DNA of 64,000 nt. Origin: Cepaea nemoralis (taxonomy: Eukaryota > Mollusca > Gastropoda > Stylommatophora > Helicidae). Each line of letters starts with the position of its first letter. The first letter of the stretch is position 1. The notes below the pieces were generated by a model. The model was given only the letters and a program-made list of their open reading frames with translations, searched no databases and was not told where the DNA came from. The stretch is taken from contig JACEFZ010018307.1 of assembly GCA_014155875.1 (NCBI GenBank), positions 957,001-1,021,000 of the forward strand, in the 5' to 3' direction. Below are positions 55,215 to 64,000 of the stretch, one piece after another. Made by a program: the position numbers and the translations under genes.

Positions 55215-56562
55215 CAGTGACGACCGTGTCTAGTTGGTGCCCCAGACGCCGTGGGAGTGACAGGTTCGAATCTCGGTACTTTGTCATTGGTAAGATTACC
55301 AGTCGTCAGAGTGTGAGGGTGTCTAGTTGGTCGTACGGGTTAGGGTCAGTGCCGCCTTGTCCGGTCGTGTCGCTGAGGCCACAAATCCCACCGCCGACGA
55401 ATAACAGAGGAGGGATCCGATTTTACCATTGTACCTACACTTAATAAAATATAACATAACATAAAAATCTAGAACATAATATGCCCATTAACTACGCACG
55501 CAGTTACAAATATCAATAATATTCGTCTGCATAATGGTTAATCCCATGGGCGTATAGACTCAATGAAGGTTTCCGTAATCAGTTAAAACAGGCGGTATGA
55601 GAGTGGTATGAGTAGGAGATATCACAATCAGTATCATCATGTGCCACGCTGATCTTAAATCGCAGAATGTCTTTATTCTTGTGGCTTTTGAAAACTCTTG
55701 TGGTTTGAAAAAGGATGGTGCATTATGCTATTGGGTTTGTATATACACTGACAAATGTGTCAAGGTGATACTCGCATGCCAGATCACAGGTTCCCTAAAC
55801 GAATTTTTTACAGAGACCTGCGTTGTGGTAAACGCTCCCAAGGTGGCCAGAGGAAACGCTTTAAAGACACTCTGAAAATCTCACTGAATGCTTTTGGAAT
55901 TCATCATGACACCTGGGAGGCTGCAGCCAGAGAACGAAATTCGTGGCGTGCATCATTACGCAAGGATGCAGTCATATGTGAGGCAACCAGGACTGCAAGA
56001 TCTGTGAAGAAAAGGCAGGACAGAAAAACCATCGCAGGAAATCCTCCTCCAGAAACGTCAAGCATTCTTTGCCCACATTGTCAAAGAACATTTCAAGCCA
56101 AAATAGGCCTTATCAGCCATCTTAGACCTCACGGCTCCATACCTTCAACCCAACTGGATGAAATGAATGGTCATCATCATTCTTGATGAACAAACAACAA
56201 CAACAAGGTGATACATGTCACCCCTGTCAGTTCATCATAGCGGTGTTGTGAATTGGTCTCCTACTATATCCGGGTTTGAAAATAACCTAAAAATATTTCA
56301 TATCAACCCAATAGTCATGCCTCTATATATCAGTATTGCGATCTTTTCTAGAGCGTGCTTTCGGAAAGTATCGGACATTTGTGTAGACACATTTACCACT
56401 GCCTATAGCTATGTGTAGTATTATTGGAAAGCGTCTGTTGTGTATACTGTATTAGACCGTGTATTGTCTTACGTAGCTGGAATAGTGTCTATGTGTCTGT
56501 TATACTGTATGTTTTATTCTATTGCCATGTATTATTTGGAGGGAGTGTCATGTGTCTCTACA
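55215..56562 (+). repeat. Left inverted arm of the second locus
   Basis: Matches the reverse complement of 59398-60285: GACGACCGTGTCTAGTTGGT, GACAGGTTCGAATCTCGGTA, later GGAAAGTATCGGACATTTGT and ATTATTTGGAGGGAGT. About 434 bp of this arm is an inserted LINE. A SINE-B-type head lies at its outer end. Confidence 0.8.
55771..56204 (+). mobile_element. 5'-truncated LINE with C2H2-like end and 9-bp TSD
   Basis: Encodes RFPKRIFYRDLRCGKRSQGG, WEAAARERNSWR and CPHCQRTFQAKIGLISHLRPH, the C-terminal end of a known LINE type with a terminal zinc-finger motif. It ends in CAAACAACAACAAC. AAGGTGATA flanks it at 55762-55770 and 56205-56213, and the other arm has the site once (AAGGTGATACATGT, reversed near 59770). 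Confidence 0.9.
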
Positions 56563-56572
56563 CAATCTTCCA

Positions 56573-56813
56573 GTTGATTGTCAGACAAGTATACACCGAC
56601 AACTGGAGGAGTATCAAAACACATCACAAGATCAAAAAATTATGTCTATACATTTTATATTAGTTCCCACACAAACTACCCTAAAAACTGGACAGTGACC
56701 TTGTCAAAAAATTTTACCAGTCAAAGGAGCATGTTAACATCAGTTTTAGTTATCATATAGTCCTGAGGCACAGCGAAACACACGCTCTTCGGTTTTTTCA
56801 CGCTTCTACAAGT
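56573..56813 (+). pseudogene. Broken IYRENW-type polB-gene domain in the second locus
   Basis: Three frames in succession match the middle part of the polymerase gene in the 14-kb element: VRQVYTDNWRSIKTHHKIKK, then YTFYISSHTNYPKNWTVTL, then HVNISFSYHIVLRHSETHALRFF. Two frameshifts separate them. The match begins just inside the arm boundary (TCTTCCAG could be an old splice acceptor) and ends where another LINE 3' end was inserted. No polymerase or zinc-finger part follows in line. It shows that the same gene family once lay between these inverted arms. Confidence 0.8.
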
Positions 56814-57045
56814 TGAGTTGAGTTGAGTTGAGTTAAAAACCGACATCACTACACTCAGGACATTCCCATACGTGCTCAGTCCTCTTGTTCAACAGCCAGC
56901 GAAGAGTCATACTACTAATCGTTCCCACCGCTATCTGATTAAATGTTCTCCTTTCTTCCACCTCTGTTTTGAGATTCTTCCAGAACCCCTGCCGATCCCC
57001 CTCTGTATTAGAGCTCCCACAAATAATCTAAAATAGACACAAATT
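56814..57045 (-). mobile_element. LINE 3' end with (AACTC)n tail
   Basis: Minus strand reads QGFWKNLKTEVEERRTFNQI and RTEHVWECPECSDVGF, then a stop and an AACTC pentamer tail (plus strand GAGTT repeats at 56815-56833). It interrupts the IYRENW-type fragment. Confidence 0.65.
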
Positions 57046-57399
57046 TGAGGATTTTATCAAAACAGTGCACGAACACGACATTCTCACCTACTCAATGCTA
57101 CAACGTCCAAATACACTACAGACACGATTCCAGCTATAAGTTTTATCTCTATCATATACCAGAATTCCGGCTTGTTTAATAAATAGCATCCCTCTTATGA
57201 ACAACGTTGGACACCACTGTGCACCACTGTATGTTCATACTAGATATAACATCCCATATTGCACAAACCATTTTGTATACTGATATTATACTTTTTGTTT
57301 ACATACAGTAAAATAAACATTTATATGGATTATACGTTCGTTCATTTGTTGGTGTTCAGTGTTGATGGTACAATGGGTGTCATGTGGTGAGAGAGTGTT

Positions 57400-57880
57400 A
57401 CATGTTGTTTGCTAAGTCAAGAAATATCTCATCCACACTAAGAAAAGCTATTAGCCAAATTACGAAAAGTAATGACCAAATTAAGAAATATGTACGGCAA
57501 CGTACGAAAAATGTTGGCCAAAATAAGAAATATGTTAACCAAATGAAGAAAAGAATTAACCAATTGAGAAAAATGTCGACAGGATTAGGGAAAATTGTTA
57601 ACTAAATTGGGAAAAAATAGCGGGGAAATAAAGAAATATTTTAACCAAACATATAAATATCTCATCCAAACTTATAAAAAGTATGACAATTTTCTTTTAG
57701 CCAAATGGGAACAAAAATTATTAGTTAAGTAAAGAAATATTTCAACCAAAGTTATAAGTATCTCAACAAAACTCATACAAAGTAGAAAAATATGTCGGCA
57801 AGACTACGAAATGGGTATGGCAAAGTAAGAAATATGTCGACGAAACTAAGAAACATGTGCTACCCAAATTAGGGGAAATG
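57400..57880 (+). repeat. Degenerate 21-bp-based repeats (AAGAAATATGT...CCAAA)
   Basis: Blocks such as AAGAAATATGTTAACCAAATG recur at multiples of about 21 bp with much decay. A 73-codon open frame gives Lys-rich heptads (KKYVNQM), which follow from the 21-bp period. Confidence 0.6.
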
Positions 57881-58720
57881 TAGATTCTGTAGTCATGTCA
57901 AGAGTGCCTTGAACTTGTATCTGAAAAGGCATTTTACAAACCATAATCATCAACGTCAGCAATTTCCCTTTTTACACTACCGAAACCTTCAACTTACCAA
58001 GCACTTATACAGAATAATCACGCATCTCTCCACACTCTTGGTTTTTCTTTGTACTGCAAAGTGCCACTGTCTTTCATAGGTAGCTTCACAACATTTCCAT
58101 GTCACAGCTACAAGAATTCCAAACATTCTTTGTACGTGACCTCCAATGAAATAGTCATAACAACATGTATGGCAATTCAGTTGGACGCTCCACCTATAGT
58201 TTCGACATTATCTGAGTATTCAGCATCAAGGCGCCATCTCCCATGGCTGACATCTTCAAATTTCCATACCACAATGTCTGCTACACTAACCTTTCATTGT
58301 TCCAGAGCTCAACAATTCAGGTGTTTTCTAGAAGTCTAGCGAAAATATCATTTCTTATTTTGTCCACCTCTATTTCATTTTGTAATGTCACAACCCCAAT
58401 AGCGTCAAGTCTACAATCAATCAACAGTGTCTGTCATGAAGTCGGTCTTTCTTAAAACCACGTCGGCCTTATTGACCTTTTGAATAACATCTAACACATC
58501 TTTTAAACGACTTTCAACGTTTTATACCGCTTAACAATAATATTCTCTTTACTTACAAAACAATTGATTTTCTGCTGAGCGGGCAAATGTTCCAACCTAA
58601 TGGAGATAAACCGGCTGTCCCCTATTCTACTAGAAGCTTTTTTAGACAATGAATATGATCATCAACCACTGCTATGAATGGTCACTGCTAAGAAGGATAT
58701 CAATGACAAACGATCTTATT
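57881..58720. other. Unassigned centre of the second locus
   Basis: A lone CRFC...H...H-like peptide (57882-57950, plus) could be an old zinc finger. Otherwise nothing firm; fragments on the minus strand may be LINE endonuclease remains. Confidence 0.3.
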
Positions 58721-58849
58721 TACAGATGCCTATAAAATTATGATTATACTCAGAATTATAATGAGAAAAATAAGAAAGACAATAAATACTGAAAACTGGT
58801 GAAGAGAAGTATGGATGTGTGGAAGCAAAAGGGACACAATAGGCAGGAT

Positions 58850-59055
58850 ATACATTACGGCCACTAATAGAATGTTCAAAGTAGAATAGAAAAGTCTTAA
58901 CCAAGTGGATAATTTTATATTTTTGGGGTCATTTATAACATCAGATGGTAGATACACAGAAGAGCTTAAGTACAGAATAGGGCACACAAAGGCTGTATTT
59001 CATAAAATGAAAAGTATCTTATGCAATAAGTCACTATCATTTAATGAAACATAAG
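58850..59055 (+). mobile_element. RTE-like LINE fragment
   Basis: Reads FLGSFITSDGRYTEELKYRI, then HKMKSILCNKSLS, corresponding to LGTVITSDGR...EEIRTRI in the copies at 30 and 47 kb. Confidence 0.75.
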
Positions 59056-59084
59056 AATTTAACAATAACATTTCAAACATTATT

Positions 59085-59358
59085 AAATTAAATTTCAACA
59101 ATAAAATTGTAAAAATGGAAAGGTCCACATGAAACACAACGAACTAGTGGTTTTATATGAGCTCTACCTGTCACTATACACGCGGTGCCGCACCACTACG
59201 CACCACAACACCATATGGTGCCAACACCACAACACCGCGCGGTGTGCACCGCACACACCGCCGATTTACGAGAGATAGGTCTCACATATAACTAATATTT
59301 TGTTGTGTTTCATGTAGAAATTTAATTTTTTACAATTTTATTGTTGAAATTTAATGTA
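59085..59358. mobile_element. MITE-like element with about 50-bp inverted ends
   Basis: TTAAATTTCAACAATAAAATTG at the left pairs with CAATTTTATTGTTGAAATTTAA at the right. The complementarity extends to ATGAAACACAAC/GTTGTGTTTCAT. The interior is rich in CACC/GGTG words (GCACCACTACGCACCAC, CCATATGGTG). No transposase. Confidence 0.75.
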
Positions 59359-59397
59359 TTATTTTTTGGTCATCATTTTTCCTAATTGATCCCAATC

Positions 59398-60285
59398 TGA
59401 TGAATGTAAAAAAATTTCACTAGACAGACACATGGTACTCCCTCCAAATAATACATGGAAATAGAATAAAACACACAGCATAACCGACACATATACACTA
59501 TACCTGCAACGTAAGGCAACACCACGGTCTAATGCAGTATACGCAGCAGACGCTTTCCTATAATACATCAAATAGCTATAGGCAGTGGTAAATGTGTCTA
59601 CACAAATGTCCGATACTTTCCTAAAGCACCCTTTAGACAAGATCGCAATATAGATATATAGAAGCATGACTATTGTGTTGATATGAAATATTTTTTGGTT
59701 ATTTTCACACCTGGATGTAATAAGAGACAAATTCACAACTACGATGAGCTGACAGTGGTTACATGTATCACCTTGACACATTGGTCAGTCTATATACACA
59801 CCGAATAGCATAGAAATCCATCCCTTTTCATACCACAAGCGTTTTTTCAGTCACAACAATAACGAAATACTGCGATTTAAGATCGACGTGGCACATGATG
59901 ATATGATTGTGATACCCCCTACTCATACCACCTGTTTTAACTGATTAAGGACACCTACACTGAGTCAATAAGCCCCTGGGAGTAACCACTATGAGGATGA
60001 ATATTATTGATTTTTGCAACAGCTTTCGTATTTTATAGACATATTATATTCTGGATTTTTATGTTATGTTCTTTTTTATTAAGTGTAGCTTCAATAGTGA
60101 AATCTGATGCCCGTGTTTTTCATCAGTGGTGGGACTTGTGGCCGCGGCCTAATCATAACAACTATGACCAACTAGACACCTTACACTCTGACGCCTGGTA
60201 ATCTTACCAATGACAAAGTACCGAGATTCGAACCTGTCACCTTCACGGTGTCTGGAGTACCAACTATTCACAGTCGTCACCCTGC
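59398..60285 (-). repeat. Right inverted arm of the second locus
   Basis: Reverse complement of the left arm without the LINE insertion. The arms differ by many substitutions, so this locus is older than the 14-kb element. The outer end carries the reversed SINE-B-type head (GAGATTCGAACCTGTCACC). Confidence 0.8.
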
Positions 60286-60369
60286 TCACCACCTCTGATT
60301 TTCTAAATATATCTTTATTAATAACACCAGCTCGCTCCATCACAACTAATTAACAAAAACATAATCAAT

Positions 60370-60440
60370 ATTTCTTCTACCACTAGACCTCCTCCACTGG
60401 GATTCAAACCCGGCACCCATTGTGACACCAACGACCACCT
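60370..60440 (-). repeat. tRNA-related SINE head
   Basis: Minus strand GTCGTTGGTGTCACAATGGG and GGGTTTGAATCCCAGTGG (B-box). Confidence 0.5.
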
Positions 60441-60830
60441 TTACCTTTTTCTTTAAGGTTTTCATTTAACGATCAGATACCTATGATGATAGTGTTCGGA
60501 AGCAGTTATCTAGCGACGGCTCCACTCAGCCACCCCTTAACAACGAATTTCACTACACCATATCCACTACAGCCAGTACTAGCGCTATCTTTACTTTTTT
60601 AAGGTTTTCATTTAACGCTCTGACACAGTGTGATGATAGTGTTCTGAGCCACTTATCTAGCTACTCCACCATTCACCCACCCACTAACAACAAATGACAC
60701 TAATCCATACCCACTGCAATCCGGACTACCCGCCATCTTTACTGTTTTGAAGATTTTCATTTATACCGGATGATGATAAGTGTTTACTACTCGTCTACTG
60801 AAGACACCATTAACCGCTATCTTTTATTTT
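60437..60830. repeat. About 148-bp tandem repeat, nearly three units
   Basis: CTTTAAGGTTTTCATTTAACG, TTTTTAAGGTTTTCATTTAACG and TTTTGAAGATTTTCATTTA recur about 148 bp apart with GATGATAGTGTT in each. Confidence 0.8.
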
Positions 60831-60999
60831 CAATTGAAAAATTAAATACAATTGTTTTTTATTATCTCGTATATTATTTAACTGTTTGTTCTTAAATGTT
60901 AACTTTTTACACCATGAGTAGAGCAGAATTTCCCGCCAAAATATGTCAATATAAGACACTATAGAAGGATCTTGAAGGTGGGTATACCTCTTTATATAC

Positions 61000-62289
61000 T
61001 ACTTTAGTGTAACACTGGTATATCTTTTGTAATTTAATTCAAGGCTGGGACAACTTTTGTACATTAATGTAATGCGGAGGTATCTTATGTTTGTTGATGT
61101 AACGGTATGATATTTTCTGAGTGTCAGTGTAAAACTGGTATTTATTCTCTATGTTAATGTAACGCTGGGATGTCTTCTGGGTGTCAGTGTAAAATTGGCA
61201 TTTTATTTCTCCAATGAGAAAAACACTGGGATATCTTATGCGCGTCAGTGTAAAACTGGTATTTTTCCTCTATATTAATGCAACATTGGGATATCTTCTG
61301 TGTGTCAGTATAAAACTTGTATTTCTTCTCTATGTTAATGTGACACTGGATATCTTCTGAATGTCAGTGTAAAACTAGTATTTCGTCTCTGTGTTAATGT
61401 AACACTGGGATATTTTCTGGGTGTCAGTGTAAAACTGGTATTTCTTCTCTATGTTAATATAACGCTGTGATGTCTTCTGAGTGTCAGTGTAAAACTGGTA
61501 TTTCTTCTCTATGTTAATGTAACACGCGGATATCTTTTGAGTGTCAATGTAAAAATGGAATTTTATCTCTATGTTAATGTAACGCTGTGATGTCTTCTGA
61601 GTGTCAGTGTAAAACTGGTATTTTTTATCTTAATGAAACGCTAGGATGTCTTTTGAGTGTCAGTGAAAACTGGTATTTCTACTTAATGTTAATGTAAAGC
61701 TGGAATATCTTCTCAATGCTAATGTAACACTGGGATATCTTCTCGGTATTAATATAACGCTGAGATATCTTCTTAATGTTAATGCAACGATGGGATATCT
61801 TCTTATATGTTAATGTAACGCTGGGATATCTTCTCTATATTAATGTAACGCTAGGATACTTTCTATAAGTTAATGTAATGCTGGGATATCGTCTTAATGT
61901 TAATGTAACATTAGGATATCTTCTCAATGTTAATGTAACAATGGGATATCTTCTCAATGTTAATGTAACATTGGTATATCGTCTCAATGTTAATGCAATG
62001 CTAGGATATCTTCTATAAGTTAATGTAACGCTGGGATGTCTTCTATAAGTTAATATAACACTAAGATATCTTCTCAATGTTAATGTAATTCTAGGATATC
62101 TTCTCAATGTTAATGTAACACTGGGATATCTTCTCAATGTTAATGTAACACTAGGATATCTTCTCAATGTTGATGTAACGCTAGGATATCGTCTCACTGT
62201 TAATGTAACACTGTGATTTCTTCTCAATGTTAATGTAACACTGGAATATCTTCTCAATATTAATGTAACGCTAGTTTATCTTCTATAAG
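61000..62289. repeat. 30-bp minisatellite, block 1 (ATGTTAATGTAACACTGGGA core)
   Basis: About 42 units of TTCTCAATGTTAATGTAACACTGGGATATC with many variants. The left part alternates with GTGTCAGTGTAAAACTGGTA units, giving a 60-bp double unit. The minus strand is open for 140 codons as a decapeptide repeat. Confidence 0.95.
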
Positions 62290-62665
62290 TTCTTCTTCTT
62301 CTTCTTTCGTTCGCCTGAAGTATGTTTATAACTGCAATGTCTGTCTCTTGTATGAATCTAACAGTCTTTTTTAGTTCACTCAGCGGTCCATAGAGTTTAT
62401 CTTCCACTGTTGTCTCTCTAGGCCAGAAGGTTCGCCTGGATATGTTGTAGTTTGGGCAATCCTGGAGTATGTGCTCTGCTGTCTGCGACGCCAAGCAACA
62501 TGTGCACATGGCTGAGTCACCAATCTTGAATTTTGTATACATGTGGTTGCGTAATCTATTGTGTCCTGTTGTGAGGCGCAGAAGAATGACCTGTTCTGGT
62601 CTGTCCATAACGTGGTAGTCGTCTTGAGTAGGGTTTGGTGGCCTTCTGTCTGATTTGATCATTCT
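62290..62665 (-). mobile_element. LINE 3' fragment inserted inside the minisatellite
   Basis: Minus strand: DRPEQVILLRLTTGHNRLRN, MYTKFKIGDSAMCTCCLA, QTAEHILQDCPNYN and FWPRETTVEDKLYGPL, the Cys/His end that follows RNase H in I/Jockey-like LINE ORF2s. One 128-codon frame is still open, so the insertion is young. Array units flank both sides. Confidence 0.85.
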
Positions 62666-62679
62666 TTTCTTTTGGTTAA

Positions 62680-63235
62680 TGTCACGCTGGGATATCTTCT
62701 ATAAGTTTATGTAACGCTAGGATGTCTTCTATAAGTTAGTGTAACGCTAGGATATCTTCTCAATGTTAATGTAACACTGGGATATTTTCTCAATGTTAAT
62801 GTAACACTGGGATATATTCTCAATATTAATGTAACGCTAGGATATCGTCTCAATGTTAATGTAACACTGGCGTTTCTTCTCAATGTTAATGTAACACTGG
62901 AATATCTTCTCAATAGTAATGTAACGCTAGGATATCTTCTATAAGTTAATGTAATGCTTGGATATCGTCTCAATGTTAACGTAACTCTAGGATATCTTCT
63001 CAATGTTAATGTAACACTGGCATAGCTTCTCAATGTTAATGTAACGCTAAGATATCGTCTAAATGTTAATGTAACACTGGTATATCTTCTCAATATTAAT
63101 GTAACGCTGGGATATCTTCTGACTGGTAATATTACACTGGGGTATCTTCTCTATGTTAATTTACCACTGGGATATCTTTCGAGTGTCAGTGTAAAACTGG
63201 TATTTCTTCTCTACGTTAAAGTAACGATGGGAAAA
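62680..63235. repeat. 30-bp minisatellite, block 2
   Basis: Continuation of the array at 61.0-62.3 kb with the same unit; the minus strand is again open (128 codons). Confidence 0.95.
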
Positions 63236-63240
63236 CTTTA

Positions 63241-63475
63241 GACGATTGGGAGTGGGCGTAGCACGGTGACTAGAGCGCATGCTTGCCTCTCTACCCGGTG
63301 GTCATGGGTTCGAATATTCGCTGTGGCAACTGATAACAGTTGACCTGGGCTTCTATGCTAGCCCAGCCTACAGAGATAACCAGTACAAGTACATGTCTGA
63401 GGAAGTAGCTATGGCCGTGCCTGTTAGCTGCCCCATGTGAAGAACTCTCGGTTTCGTGTCTTTAATTGTTGTCTT
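63241..63475 (+). repeat. SINE family C, plus copy
   Basis: GCACGGTGACTAGAGCGCATG head, CATGGGTTCGAATATTCGC B-box, then GACCTGGGCTTCTATGCTAGC and GTACAAGTACATGTCTGAGG body. It directly follows the minisatellite. Confidence 0.7.
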
Positions 63476-63632
63476 TACTAACTTAGTGTCCTTCTGTGGG
63501 TTTCCACAGTGTCTAATCAATGCCTAAAGAGATACATTATCCGTTCTTCCAAAATCTTTTTCATAACCCATGAATCCAATATAAAGCGACTAATTCACTT
63601 CAATGCTGTCACTAGTATTATATGTTCTGCGA

Positions 63633-63800
63633 CTATCTGGTCAGTGCAGCAACTGTTTGGTCTAAGGCCTGAAGATCATCGGTGTGTCAATACCATCGCT
63701 TCATCTCTTCATAATCTGGTTAGTGCAGGAACTGTTTGGTCTAAGGCCTACTGTTCATCTGTTTGTCGATATCATCGCTTCATCTCTTCACAATATCATC
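63633..63800. repeat. About 84-bp tandem duplication
   Basis: ACTATCTGGTCAGTGCAGC...TTTGGTCTAAGGCC is followed by TAATCTGGTTAGTGCAGG...TTTGGTCTAAGGCC; ATATCATCGCTTCATCTCTTC is repeated again at the end. Confidence 0.85.
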
Positions 63801-64000
63801 GCTTCATCTGTTCAGAATGATCCTGCTTAATATGTTTAACTAAATTAATACAGAATGATAATATATCGCCAAATGTTATCTCCCATTTGGTCAGAAGGGC
63901 GATATATAATCGTACTGGGGTCATCAAGTTATTATTATTATTTGTTTTATTTTTTTGTGGCATCTTCCGAAATATCAATGCTCAGTGAACGGAAATTTAC

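Noticed and set aside
57384..57605. Lys-rich coiled-coil protein of 73 residues
   Set aside because: The heptad look comes from a decayed 21-bp DNA repeat, and no promoter or relative was seen.

Overview
This is eukaryotic DNA, most likely from a marine invertebrate such as a mollusc. I judge that from the dense SINEs and LINEs, many minisatellites and long (TA)n, (TC)n, (GT)n and (TCTG)n runs, and from the types of LINE and PolB-bearing DNA element present. The species cannot be fixed from the sequence. I found no host protein-coding gene: every coding region I can support belongs to a mobile element.

The centrepiece is a 14,046-bp DNA element at 7027-21072. It is flanked by the 6-bp target-site duplication TATACA (7021-7026 and 21073-21078). 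It consists of two inverted arms of about 5.3 kb each (7027-12365 and 15787-21072) around a 3.4-kb single-copy centre. The centre encodes, on the minus strand, the N-terminal part of a protein-primed-type family B DNA polymerase: four C2H2 zinc fingers, a conserved IYRENW-type domain, a CFFRSLAL domain, exonuclease motifs and polymerase motif A. The gene is cut off exactly where the left arm begins. Each arm carries the same small genes: two divergent paralogues with a CxxC...HxC motif (one with an intron and a 19-nt first coding exon), a 139-residue protein whose domain also occurs in a LINE ORF1 at 46 kb, and a PC4/SUB1-like single-stranded-DNA-binding protein with a Q/N-rich tail. The left-arm copies are open; three right-arm copies carry one-base indels. 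No integrase, capsid or packaging ATPase is visible, so the element looks non-autonomous. I read it as a Polinton/Maverick-related genome whose distal half was replaced by an inverted copy of its proximal half (a snap-back form), mobilised in trans. It sits in an RTE-like LINE; joining the flanks at one TSD copy restores the LINE reading frame, and an uninterrupted relative of the site is at 53.0-53.4 kb.

A second, decayed locus at about 55.2-60.3 kb has a similar layout. Inverted repeats of about 0.9-1.3 kb flank a centre that holds a broken copy of the same polymerase-gene domain. The left arm is interrupted by a 5'-truncated LINE with a 9-bp TSD, and the other arm shows the empty site.

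Other contents: a nearly full-length LINE with an SGNH-hydrolase ORF1, endonuclease and reverse transcriptase (46.6 to 40.9 kb, minus); several RTE-like LINE copies (6.3, 6.9/21.1, 26.9, 30.1-31.4, 40.2, 46.6-47.8, 53.1, 58.9 kb); an RNase-H-bearing LINE (21.6-22.8 kb) and LINE 3' ends at 49.9, 56.8-57.0 and 62.3 kb; at least three tRNA-derived SINE families; and minisatellites at 2.0, 25.2, 28.1-29.6, 34.5, 50.1, 52.3 and 61-63 kb. The 50.1-51.5 kb array has grown inside a SINE.
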